DNA from: Anthonomus grandis grandis
Taxonomy: Eukaryota; Arthropoda; Insecta; Coleoptera; Curculionidae
Assembly: GCF_022605725.1 (NCBI RefSeq)
Contig: NC_065556.1
Span: forward strand, 4,216,001 to 4,280,000
Reading direction: 5' to 3'
DNA: 64,000 nucleotides
The position numbers and the translations under genes are program-made. The notes beneath the pieces were generated by a model that was given only the letters and a program-made list of their open reading frames with translations, did no database searches and was not told the origin of the DNA. Within the stretch, counting starts at the first letter, position 1; every line of letters starts with the position of its first letter. Below, piece after piece: positions 23,692 through 34,069 of the stretch.

Positions 23692-26600
23692 GTCGAGGGT
23701 TTGCTTCTGGTTTTGATTCGACCATGGATTGTAAAAATAAAATTGTACTTGACTATGTATTAGCACATGTAGGTCCAGGGGAATGTCCTTATTTATCAGT
23801 AGAAATTTTTGGGTCTAAATTTTATGGTCTTTTGGATTCAGGTGCAAATAGGACTTTTATGGGTAGTGCTGGTTGGGAAAAATTGAAAATATTGGGAGTG
23901 ACTTTGGACATTAATAGGAGAACATCTTGTACAATAGCTAATAATCTGTCGTGTGAATGTATAGGCGTTGTTAGCGTGCCTGTAAGTGTAAAAGGAGTTA
24001 TTAGGGTTATTGACATTTTTATAGTCCCAGACATTCGTCATGAGTTGGTTTTGGGTATTGATTTCTGGAAAAACTTGGGTATTGTTCCTGACATGCGTCG
24101 AGGTGAATGGCATTTTTCTGAAGAACCCTTAAATTCTGAAATTTTCTTAATTCAGTGTGAAGCAGATTTATCTGCAGAAGAACATTTGGCTTTGGATAAA
24201 TTAGTTTCATCTTACTTTCAAAAGATTGGGGATAGGCTGGGATGCACTTCAGTTGTTAAACATAAGATAACCACTAATAGTGAGCCTATTAAGCAAAGGT
24301 ATTATCCTGTATCACCTTTCAAACAGAAACTCATTGATGAGGAGGTTGACAAGATGTTGGAGTTGGGAGTCATCGAACCATCTACTTCAGCTTGGTCCTC
24401 TCCGGTTCTTCTGGTGCCTAAAAGTGATGGCAAAATGAGATTCTGCGTTGATTTTAGGAAATTAAATGCTGTATCCGAGCGTTGTTCATATCCACTTCCC
24501 TACATTTCAGCCATTTTGGATAAGTTGGGCGGAGCCAAATATCTTAGTTCTTTGGATTTGAGGAGTGCTTATTGGCAGGTTGAATTGGAGGAAAATAGTA
24601 AGCAGTATACTGCATTTACCGTTCCTGGACGTGGTTTATTTCAGTTCCGTAGACTTCCATTTGGATTACATAATGCCCCCGCAACCTTCCAAAGGTTGAT
24701 CGACACCATCCTCGGTCCCAAGTTTCAGAATTCAGTGTTTAGATATATCGATGATATTATTCTAATAAGCCCAGATTTTAAGAGCCATTTACAGCTTCTA
24801 AAAGATGTTTTTCAGTGTTTGGAGGAGGCCGGTCTTACACTTAATAAGGAAAAAAGTAAATTTTGTAGAGCCGAGTTAAGATATTTGGGTTATGTAGTAA
24901 ATCGTCATGGAATTTCTGTGGATCCTTCCAAAGTCGAAGCCATTACTAACATGCCAACTCCAAAATCAGTGACAGAAGTTCGTAGAATTATTGGTATGCT
25001 CTCTTGGTATCGTCGATTTATTCCTACCTTTTCTGATATAATTGCACCATTTACCAAACTTTTAAGGAAAGGTACTAAATTTTATTGGGATGTAAAATGT
25101 GATGAAGCTTTTCAAAAAGTTAAAAATTCCTTGATTTCAGCACCTATTTTAACTTGCCCTAGGTTCGAATATGACTTCGTTTTGCAAACAGATGCCTCAG
25201 GATATGGGGTTGGCGCTGTTTTATATCAAATTTATGATGGGCGTGAAAATGTAATTTGTTATATATCTCGTACCTTGACTCGACAGGAAAAGTTGTATTC
25301 AGCTACTGAGCGAGAACTTCTAGCAGTCCTATTTGGTATAGAAAAATTAAGATGTTATTTAGAAGGTGCTAAGTTTTCGGTTATTTGTGATCATCATAGT
25401 TTACAGTGGCTGGATAATCTTAAAAATCCTCAAGGTAGATTGGGGAGATGGGCTTTAAGGCTACAGCAATTCGACTATAAAATAATTCATAGGAAAGGGC
25501 GCGATAATGTAGTAGCGGATGCTTTATCGAGGAATGTCCCGGTAAATTGTGATTCTGTTCAGTTCTCCAACCATGATTTTCATAAAACTAGTGATTCTTG
25601 GTATATTAAATTGAGAGATAGAATTGTCAAAAATCCATTAGATTTTCCTCTTTGGAGAGTTAGTGAGGACAAGATTTATAAATATGTGAGGTTAGATTAC
25701 CCAGATTTACGTGACGCTGCTGACTATTGGAAATTAGTTATTCCTAAGGATAGGAGACACGAGGTTTTTGCAAGCTGCCACTGCTCGCCTTTAGGAGGTC
25801 ATTTAGGTGTCTATAAGACTTATGCCAAGATAGGCAGATTGTATTATTGGCCAGGGATGAGGTCGACCGTGGTAAGGTTTGTGAGACATTGTGTTACTTG
25901 TCAGAAAATCAAACCTGAACAAAAGAAGCCAGCAGGCTTAATGGTTTCTAATTTGGTCCCTAAACATTGTTGGCAGGTTGTGAGTATGGATTTATTTGGT
26001 CCTTTGCCCAAGAGTAAACGTGGCAATATGTATATATTTGTGGTCACTGATGTATTTAGTAAATTTAATCGTTTCTTTGCCATTAGGAAGGCTAATTCTG
26101 CTAAAATATGCAATATTCTTGAGGAACATATTTTTCTTTTTCATGGAGTTCCAGAGGTTATTAGGTGTGACAATGGGGTACAGTTTAAGAGCAAAGAATT
26201 TCAAAATTTAGCAAAAAAATATGGATCTAAAATCATGTATAATCCCAATTATCATCCTTCTCCTAATGTTACAGAGAGAGTCAATAGAGTACTAAAATCC
26301 ATGTTAACTGCTTTTGCTTCGGAAAATTATAGAATATGGGATGAAAACCTAGCAGCTTTAGCTTGTGCAATTAATACAGCAACTCATGAAGTTACAAGTA
26401 AAACGCCTTACTTTATTAACTATGGTACTGAAATGATTTTGCATGCATCAGAATTTTTTCAATATAGGGACGTTAACCAAAATATAGTTTCTGATCAATC
26501 TCAGGGGAATTCCATTAAAAGGGTTAAATCTTTAGGGAAGCTAAGGGAATTTGTATCGAAGAAATTATTACAAGCAGGCCAGAAATCTAGGGATCAATAT

Positions 26601-26840
26601 AACTTAAGACGTCGAAATGTAGAATTCAATATTGGTGATTTAGTTTGGAAAAGATTGTATGCATTGTCAGATGCAGGGAACTATTTTACTGCTAAGTTGG
26701 CAGGTAATTTTGAAGGTCCTTTTAGGGTAAAAAATAAAGTGGGTTACTGCATTTATGAACTTGAGGATATGCATGGGAAATCAAAAGGAAATTGGCATGT
26801 GCAAGATCTTAAACCTTATTATGATGAAGTTGGAAACTAG
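23661..26840 (+). CDS. pol: Pol polyprotein, Ty3/gypsy (PR-RT-RH-IN)
   Basis: Expressed as Gag-Pol by the frameshift; an internal ATG lies at 23724 and residues are counted from it. Protease: LLDSGA at 36-41. Reverse transcriptase: VDFRKLN, LPFGLHNAPATFQR and catalytic FRYIDD near 340. RNase H: TDASGYGVGAVL near 489, then YLEGAKFSVICDHHSLQWL and the terminal DNVVADALSR. Integrase: the HHCC zinc finger (HCSPLGGHLGVYKTY...CVTCQ) near 683-727, then Asp in SMDLFGPL, Asp in RCDNGVQF and Glu in NVTERVNR. The C-terminal GPY/F-like module (FEGPFRVKNKVGYCIYEL) is near 995. The frame is uninterrupted for 1038 codons from the ATG and every catalytic residue checked is present. It could be functional in protein terms, though the 3' LTR is damaged. 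Confidence 0.95.
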   Translation, partial: SGKRLEKPILGRGFASGFDSTMDCKNKIVLDYVLAHVGPGECPYLSVEIFGSKFYGLLDSGANRTFMGSAGWEKLKILGVTLDINRRTSCTIANNLSCECIGVVSVPVSVKGVIRVIDIFIVPDIRHELVLGIDFWKNLGIVPDMRRGEWHFSEEPLNSEIFLIQCEADLSAEEHLALDKLVSSYFQKIGDRLGCTSVVKHKITTNSEPIKQRYYPVSPFKQKLIDEEVDKMLELGVIEPSTSAWSSPVLLVPKSDGKMRFCVDFRKLNAVSERCSYPLPYISAILDKLGGAKYLSSLDLRSAYWQVELEENSKQYTAFTVPGRGLFQFRRLPFGLHNAPATFQRLIDTILGPKFQNSVFRYIDDIILISPDFKSHLQLLKDVFQCLEEAGLTLNKEKSKFCRAELRYLGYVVNRHGISVDPSKVEAITNMPTPKSVTEVRRIIGMLSWYRRFIPTFSDIIAPFTKLLRKGTKFYWDVKCDEAFQKVKNSLISAPILTCPRFEYDFVLQTDASGYGVGAVLYQIYDGRENVICYISRTLTRQEKLYSATERELLAVLFGIEKLRCYLEGAKFSVICDHHSLQWLDNLKNPQGRLGRWALRLQQFDYKIIHRKGRDNVVADALSRNVPVNCDSVQFSNHDFHKTSDSWYIKLRDRIVKNPLDFPLWRVSEDKIYKYVRLDYPDLRDAADYWKLVIPKDRRHEVFASCHCSPLGGHLGVYKTYAKIGRLYYWPGMRSTVVRFVRHCVTCQKIKPEQKKPAGLMVSNLVPKHCWQVVSMDLFGPLPKSKRGNMYIFVVTDVFSKFNRFFAIRKANSAKICNILEEHIFLFHGVPEVIRCDNGVQFKSKEFQNLAKKYGSKIMYNPNYHPSPNVTERVNRVLKSMLTAFASENYRIWDENLAALACAINTATHEVTSKTPYFINYGTEMILHASEFFQYRDVNQNIVSDQSQGNSIKRVKSLGKLREFVSKKLLQAGQKSRDQYNLRRRNVEFNIGDLVWKRLYALSDAGNYFTAKLAGNFEGPFRVKNKVGYCIYELEDMHGKSKGNWHVQDLKPYYDEVGN
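23664..23670 (+). promoter_or_regulatory. Probable -1 ribosomal frameshift site GGGAAAC
   Basis: The heptamer fits X XXY YYZ exactly in the gag frame (G GGA AAC). A -1 slip enters the pol frame, which is open from 23661. After a 6-nt spacer, AGAAGC (23677-23682) can pair with GCTTCT (23703-23708). The loop's GGTCGA (23691-23696) can pair with downstream TCGACC (23718-23723), forming an H-type pseudoknot. Gag and pol frames overlap by about 31 nt here. Confidence 0.8.
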
Positions 26841-26996
26841 CTACCTATTTAATTTATTTTTTTTATTTTCATTGCCTATTACTTAACTCAATAGATAATT
26901 AAATTTAATTTGGATGGTAGTGTAATTATTTTCTTAATTGGCTATACACCTATAAATTAGTAGTTAAAAAAAATTTTTTTAGAAAAAAATTTTTTT

Positions 26997-27011
26997 GGGG
27001 GAAAAAGAGGG
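26997..27011 (+). promoter_or_regulatory. Polypurine tract
   Basis: GGGGGAAAAAGAGGG, four bases before the 3' LTR start; it primes plus-strand synthesis. The same tract occurs inverted near 29588-29602 in the partial copy. Confidence 0.8.
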
Positions 27012-27015
27012 TAGC

Positions 27016-27347
27016 TGTTACAGGTTAAAATTGGCATTTTATACTCTTTATTAAAAGCACTGATTATAGTTATATTTTCAAAATAGATATTTTACAAATA
27101 TTAATGATTGATACTAGTAATGCCCTCTCTGTAATAGCCTCCCAAGTAACCCATAGTTCTGTTCTCTAGCCATTTCAAATTACAGTATTCTTTTTTTTTA
27201 AGGACACATTTAGTTTTGTACATTTCAGCTTCATATTGTACTGGTTGTTAATGAAATTTTATTTATACTCTTATAAAATCCGGTTCTGGACTAAAGAAAT
27301 ATTTTAGAATTTAAATTATATCCCATATTGATTATTTAATTATTTTA
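27016..27347 (+). repeat. 3' LTR, truncated to its first 332 bp
   Basis: Matches 19284-19615 with no difference seen by eye, then breaks off at ...TATTTTA. A filler of about 19 bp containing two ATAACGTAT-like units follows before the inverted copy starts. Confidence 0.85.
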
Positions 27348-27366
27348 TAACGTATTATAACGTATA

Positions 27367-29899
27367 AACCCTCTTACCTGAAACGCCCAGAGAAGGAATC
27401 CTTCACAATGCTACTAGCTCAAGCCGATGTGGGTTCTAGCTTCTTTCTCAACCAAATGAACCAAAATTTCCTTAGGTAGTAACTACCCAAGAGTTACCCA
27501 CTTAAATGTCAAAATCAGTATGGCGCCACCAAGTTTTGGATTTTATATAATCCCAAAGGACGCCCAATATTTATCAAAATTTATTTAGGCAAGTTCAAAA
27601 CGAAACTTGGAAAACAAAATCAAAGTCAAATCAGTATACACTATTGTTTCCAAATTACCTATGATATTCCAACCTACTCAACTCAAGTGAAAAACAAATT
27701 AACAACAGAAAATAACAATTTATTTAAGTCTTGATTATCACAGAGAATTATGTTATGTTATTTATCGTTAAGAGGAATAATTATTTAAGTTGGTAATAAG
27801 GAACCACAACATCACACAAAAAATACACAATCAAAGTGTGGTTGTCAAAATAAAATAAATTATGTTACACCCAAACCTTTTGGGGAATGAAGCTTCAATT
27901 CAATTAAACTAATAATTTACATGGCCCGGTATATCCCGCCACGGACATTGACCTAAGCAAAAAAAAAAAAATAACAACCCTAACTGTTGAAGCTTCCCCA
28001 CTTAAAATTACCCTTTTATTAGTTTACTCTAATATTTACTAGTTAATCTGAGAAAATTTGACATCTTAAGAGTAGTCTGAAAATAAATAATATAACCCAA
28101 GTATACACTCGTAGTAATACGAAGCCGGCTGCGTCTTACCTCGCAGGAGTCACTTGTCACATATATATGTACTCTTATCAGTAATATTCAATAATAAAAT
28201 AGCATCGATTAAATAATGTCAATAAAATTTTAAATAAGCTTATGTATGTATCTCAACTCAAAAGATAAAAGTTGTGATAATAAAAATAAAATAAGTGAAT
28301 AAAAAAATGTTAGGTTGTGTCACCTAGCTCCACACACAGCAGACTACTTCAGATTCGAGACTCTCCCAGACATCCAATTCCCAGTCAAAGAAAAACTGCA
28401 GGCTTCCAAGCTTCACCTCTTCCACTTCACAATACGCCAAGCTCTGGTAGTGGTCTAGGTTAGACGTTAGCTCACAGTTGCTTAAAATCTCCTTCTAGAT
28501 TAGAGCCAGTAGAGTACATAACCCCAAAACGAAAGCACCATGTGGCATGAAGAAATCAGGTCCGTACAAAAAAAAATCCGTCCAAAATCCATGTTATGTA
28601 GCTTTGCTAATTAAATTGTCCCCTGCCAATGCCAATCAGAACCGCTATTTTGCCGATGTTCGAGGGCACGTGAAAAATTATTAGGTTTTAAATCGCCATA
28701 AAGGCCAGTAAATTCAACAAAACAACAAATTATAGCATTACGCCCAAAAAGTTGATTTACTATCACCACATTTAGTCAATTATATCCCCATATGGGTAAA
28801 ATTCACACGAATTTCAAAAAGAACTAAAGCACTCTTCACTTCATGACGGCGGTCTGGGAAAAGGAACGACCGCAGAGGTCAAACCCGTATTTAAGCAATC
28901 ACGCACAAAGTGTATTGCCAATCGAAATATATAACAAAATAACTTAACTTTTTTTATAAGTACCATAAAACCTTTTATAAAAAATAAATAACAAAATTTG
29001 TGGCCCAAGGAAGTTGGCAATGAAAATATGTGTCACTATGACAATCAATTTCGATTTTGCCTAGACCAGCAACTTCTTGCTATCTTCCAAGAAAACTAAT
29101 ATTTACATTAGATAAAAAGAGACAAAAATTAGATAGGTCAGTCCGAGTAAAATCAACCAGCATATCTGGTATGGTCAAGCCAAAATCAGATATTGTACTA
29201 TGAACAGTACAACATACACAATAATTGTACATGCCCAATTAATCATTATTCGTTCTAAAATAATTAAATAATCAATATGGGATATAATTTAAATTCTAAA
29301 ATATTTCTTTAGTCCAGAACCGGATTTTATAAGAGTATAAATAAAATTTCATTAACAACCAGTACAATATGAAGCTGAAATGTACAAAACTAAATGTGTC
29401 CTTAAAAAAAAAGAATACTGTAATTTGAAATGGCTAGAGAACAGAACTATGGGTTACTTGGGAGGCTATTACAGAGAGGGCATTACTAGTATCAATCATT
29501 AATATTTGTAAAATATCTATTTTGAAAATATAACTATAATCAGTGCTTTTAATAAAGAGTATAAAATGCCAATTTTAACCTGTAACAGCTACCCTCTTTT
29601 TCCCCCAAAAAAATTTTTTTCTAAAAAAATTTTTTTTAACTACTAATTTATAGGTGTATAGCCAATTAAGAAAATAATTACACTACCATCCAAATTAAAT
29701 TTAATTATCTATTGAGTTAAGTAATAGGCAATGAAAATAAAAAAAATAAATTAAATAGGTAGCTAGTTTCCAACTTCATCATAATAAGGTTTAAGATCTT
29801 GCACATGCCAATTTCCTTTTGATTTCCCATGCATATCCTCAAGTTCATAAATGCAGTAACCCACTTTATTTTTTACCCTAAAAGGACCTTCAAAATTAC
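27367..29899 (-). mobile_element. Inverted partial copy of the Ty3/gypsy element
   Basis: On the minus strand this reads: end of pol (29899-29765, last 45 or so codons and the stop), the noncoding stretch, the polypurine tract, then LTR from its first base (29583) to about LTR position 2221 (27367). The match to 26704-27015 and 19284-21504 looks essentially perfect. It lacks the last ~170 bp of the LTR and everything upstream of the pol 3' end. With the 5' LTR it forms a 2.2-kb inverted repeat around gag-pol. Confidence 0.9.
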
Positions 29900-29904
29900 T
29901 AAGT

Positions 29905-30075
29905 TAAACCAAAGATTAAATATGGAAGACGAGTCGATCCCGAAGAGGAACAAATTATCTTGGACACTGTAAGTTATAAAACCATTGTAGAGTAGAAAGC
30001 AGAATGAATAATTTTAAATTATTTTTAAGGCAAATAATAATCCTCGAGCTTTAATTAGAGTTTTCTAAAAAAAAA
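29905..30075 (+). pseudogene. mariner transposase N-terminal part with mini-intron
   Basis: Reads GRRVDPEEEQIILDT, then a probable 61-nt GT-AG intron (29969-30029), then ANNNPRALIRVF. This matches the second helix-turn-helix of mariner-type transposases. It is cut by the inverted Ty3 copy on the left and by a LINE insertion on the right. The remainder of the coding region resumes at 32759. Confidence 0.65.
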
Positions 30076-30079
30076 AAAC

Positions 30080-32758
30080 ATGCTTTCGTTATTAACATTT
30101 CGTTATACATCGTTATTAACAAAGAAAAATTGTTCTAAACAAAGCTACCTTAAATTACTACCACTAAACTTTTACTATTACTAACTAACTACTAACCACT
30201 ACACCCCATACACACTCGAGTTCCAAAACAAACATCAGAAAACAATACATAAGAACAGCAGTAAAAAAATACATAAAAAATAAATTAAAATCCATAATTA
30301 TCCCCTCAAGTATAAGACAGCAAAGAATTCTAACCATACAAACAAATCAAATAAAATTCAAATACTGTAAACTTACACTTAGGGAAAATTAGAATGTGTC
30401 GACGTAGTATTCATCCAGTAAAAAGTAACATTTTTCGGTCAAGTATTTTCAATTTACGTTTAAAAGTGTCAATACATGTTGCCTCCCTAATTCCACCTGG
30501 TAAACGATTGAAATTTTTGATTCCCTCGTAGAAAATAGATTTTTTAGTTAATGTGGAGGAGGGGATTGGAAAATTTAGATCGTTCACTTGACGCGTCAAG
30601 TGTCTTGGATTTGGGGTTATAAATTTAAAGCGATTTGCAAAAAGTAAGCAGGCCACTTCCTGAATGTAGAGGGAGAAGACAGTGTGTATGCCCAGCCTAA
30701 CAAATAATGGGCGACAGGAATCTCTTGGTTTAGCCCCACAGATGTAACATGCAGCACGCTTCTGTAAAACAAGCAGCATTTGTAGAAGGTAGGCAGCTGC
30801 ATTACCCCAGAAGCAAATGGCATACCTAAGGTGGGATTCAATTAATGAAAAATATACAAATCTTTCAAACTCCATGCCAAGCTCTAGGGTAGCCACTCTG
30901 ACTGCAAAACAACCTGCAGACACCTTTTTGCAAGTACCGAGGATATGCTCTTCAAATCTGAGTTCTCTGTTAATGAATATACCCAAAAATTTTGTATTAT
31001 CAAACTGCTGAACTACTGAATTAGAAAAAGGCACGTGGTCTAGAGCACACTTCAAACACAATAATTTGGTTTTTTGAGGATTTAGTGACAGCAAGTTTAA
31101 TTCAAACCAGAGATTTACTACCTGAAGATCAGTTGCTAATGTAGTTCACAGATTATCTGTGTCTGGGCTGTACCAAAGAAGTGTGGTATCATCGGCAAAT
31201 AGAGTCAATTTCCCCTGTACATTAAGATTGGTAAGATCATTTATGTATAGGAGAAAAAGTATAGGGCCCAAAACTGAACCCTGAGGAACTCCCAAGGTGA
31301 TAGGATGGTAATCAGAGTACTTAGATCCTACAAGCACTCGTTTTGCGGATCTTGCAGATAGGAAGCAAACCAAGAAGATGAAACTTCCCGAAATCCATAA
31401 TGATGAAGCTTCCGCAGCAGAATCCTATGGCAGACACAATCGAAAGCCTTCGACAAATCACAAAAAACTGCCGCCGAAACCCACCATCATTTATCTGGGA
31501 GTAAAGCTTATGAAAAAAATTAAACATGGCATCATTGGTACTGGTATTTTCACGGAAGCTAAATTGAAGTCTGGTAAAGATGTTTTTGGACTTTAAAAAG
31601 GACATTATTCGATTTTTAACCAGTTTTTCGATTACCTTTGATAGCATAGATAAGAGAGAGATGGGACGAAAGTTGGAAGAATTATCAAGAGCTCCACCCT
31701 TGTGAATTGGGATAACTTTAGCTGATTTTAGGTAAGATGGAAATATCCCTTTGCTCCAAGAAAGGTTAATTGCGTCAACTAGTACCTTTAGCGCCGTTTC
31801 TGGAAGGTTGAGAAAAATCTTAGCTGAAAGATTGTCTTTTCCAGTTGAATTTTTATTTTTTTCAGTATACAGAATATCCTTGAGTTCGTTGTAGGTATAA
31901 AGAAGAAGGAATTTTGGAACATGAATGGCTGGCATAAAGGAAAGAGGATCCACAGAAGGGTTCAAATTGTGCTGAAGTTGTAGAGCAATATTAGAAAAAA
32001 AATTGATAAAATCATTGGGAGAGACTTCAGGGCATTGCCTTGACTGCTTACCATAATTGTGACGAATATCATTAATAATTTTCCAACTCTCTTTATATTT
32101 GTTAGATGAACCAATTAGACGGTTGGAGTAGTAAGTTTGCTTAGAGATTCATATCAGACGACGATACAAGGCTCGGTAAGAATTGAAATAGTTATGAAAA
32201 ACTGGAGAGTCAGTGAACTTTCTTATTGTGTGAAGAGATCTCAGATTTCTTGAAGATACTTTCAAACCCCTCGTGAACCAAGATTTTATAGGTTTGGATT
32301 TCAGTTTCATTTTAATCATTGGGAAGAGAGCATCAAAGAGCTTAACAATTTTTGTGTGAAAGGAAGATAAATCGAAAATAGAATTCCAGGAGTTAAGAGC
32401 TGAAAGTTGACGAAACTTATTACAGTTATTAATGCCAAAAATTCGACCATATCGCTGTGCAGATACACTAAATTCCTTTTGTATATTTGCTATTTTACAT
32501 AGTATAAATTCATGGTCTGATAAAGCAGAATTTGCGACTGTACACTCCACGGAGTCATATGGAAAATTAGAACAAATATAGTCAATAGTGGAGCTTGTTG
32601 ACTGTATTATACGAGTAGAATCTTTTACATGCATATGTATATTAAATGATACCATTACATGATTGAGGCGCAGAGTAAAGACAGAATTTTTATCATTAAA
32701 GTTGATATTAAAGTCTCCTGTAAGATTCTCAAACGAAGTGTCACTATTGTGGATATAA
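30080..32758 (-). pseudogene. LINE (CR1/jockey-like), 5'-truncated in the endonuclease
   Basis: ORF2 on the minus strand, inserted in a mariner. EN end: LTGDFNINF near 32725, then STIDYICSNFP and ALSDHEFILC near 32570 (catalytic SDH). Linker: SWFTRGLKVSSRNLRSLH near 32270. RT: STGKDNLSAKIFLNLP, VIPIHKGGALDNSSNFRPIS near 31700, [21 protein letters not shown] near 31440 (other frame), GVPQGSVLGPILFLLYINDL near 31270, FADDTTLLW near 31180. C-terminal: LNPQKTKLLCLKC to GIREATCIDTFKRKL, stop at 30411. A 3' UTR of about 330 bp ends in an A-rich run. Breaks are a frameshift near 31440, a TGA near 31148, and others. Long open stretches suggest moderate age. Confidence 0.9.
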
Positions 32759-34056
32759 ACCTTACAAAATTCATATTAGTCAAACACTAAGACCTGGCGA
32801 TGCTGAGAGACTCTTAGAATTTTGTTATGGTTGCAAGATAAAGTTAATGAAGATGCCAACTTCCTAAATAAAATTATAGTGACAGATGAATGCAGTTTTT
32901 CAACAAATCCACTATTTAATAGACATAACTAATACTATTGCTCAATAGAAAACATAAACAACAAGGCAGAATCAAGAAGTAAGACCTCAGAGACAACAAT
33001 TATTTAATGTATGGGTCGGTATGTAGCACAATAAAATTATCGGCCCGTTTTTTCTTGAAAGAAATCTAACTTCCGAAAGATATGCAGAATTAAGGACCAA
33101 TATAATGGATTCCTTAATGGAAGAACCTTTGGATGTATTACATTAAGTATGGTGGCAACAGGACAGTGTACCACCCCATAATGGACGATGCGTCACCAAT
33201 TTATTAAATGAATTTTTCCCTAACAAATGGATTGGAAACCAAGGACCCGTACGTTGGCCGGCTAGAAGACCTTAAAACCCGTCTCTTAAAAAAACTCTTT
33301 AAACTCTTTAAACCCGTTTCTTCAAAACCGTCTTTATCAAAATACGCCACAAAATTATGAAGCCTTACGTCAATCAATAATCAATATTAATATCAATATC
33401 AATAATCAATACGAGATCAGGGCTATCCTCGAAAGGATTATTCAGCGTGCGATCCATGAAATTTACAGACTGACACGAAAATGCATCCAAGGAGGCGGAT
33501 TACTATTTGAATATTTACTTTAATTGTGTTGTTTTTGAACCTCTGTGATTGTTAGTGTTGAGGCTTTTTTTATTAATGCGTTATTATAAAAAAGATGTTT
33601 GTTTTTAATCCCATTAAAAATATATTTTTTGTCTTTCTTTTTAACACGAGTCCTTATGGAAATATCCATTAATATAAAATTTTTGAATAAGTGCGATACA
33701 TCGTTGGTTTAGCAACATAAGGAGCTCTTAAAATCAGTAAAAAAAAACGGGGCCATATTTAAAAAAACAAACTTCGGTTTAAAAATCTGACGAAACCAAT
33801 TTGTAATATAGGGAAAGTAGCAATGAGAATGAGTAATTTATTTTGTTATATTTATTCAAATAGAATCGTAAAAAAATAAAAATGAAATCGCGAATATTCC
33901 ATTTTTTTCCAAATATCTTCGGAACTATTCGGAATTTCAAAAGGGCGTTTTAATGAGCGCCAAATTGCGCAACTTTGCCTTAATTTAACTGACCTCGTAT
34001 CTCTTATAGTTTACGATTTCCCAATGGTGATGCTCGAATTTAGGACACCCTTTACA
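32759..34056 (+). mobile_element. mariner 3' half, continuing the 29.9-kb fragment
   Basis: Coding resumes with YKIHISQTLRPGD, then IVTDECSFSTNPLFNRH near 32878 (first Asp), GPFFLERNLTSERYAEL near 33042, VWWQQDSVPPHNGRC near 33150 (second Asp), KWIGNQGPVRWPARRP near 33228 and a C-terminal RAIHEIYRLTRKCIQGGG near 33450, stopping near 33520. The third-Asp region is largely lost. The 3' UTR runs to a degraded right end (ACACCCTTTACA) near 34056. Stops and shifts occur throughout. Order and orientation fit one element split by the LINE. Confidence 0.8.
33371..33412. repeat. ATCAATA-type tandem repeat
   Basis: Five or six imperfect (T)ATCAATA units within the mariner transposase remnant; they contribute to the loss of its third-Asp region. 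Confidence 0.7.
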
Positions 34057-34069
34057 GGGAAAACATCTT

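Larger units (their letters stand above)
19284..27347 (+). mobile_element. Ty3/gypsy LTR retrotransposon
   Basis: Architecture: 5' LTR (19284-21675), primer binding site, gag, pol by -1 frameshift, polypurine tract, then a 3' LTR cut after 332 bp. Gag and pol are both open. The 332 bp present in both LTRs look identical by eye, suggesting a young insertion. Pol order (protease, RT, RNase H, integrase) places it in Ty3/gypsy; no env-like frame follows pol. The right end is rearranged: an inverted partial copy begins about 19 bp later. Confidence 0.93.

Noticed and set aside
33371..33412. Possible CRISPR-like array
   Set aside because: The ATCAATA units are contiguous and imperfect, without spacers; a simple tandem repeat.
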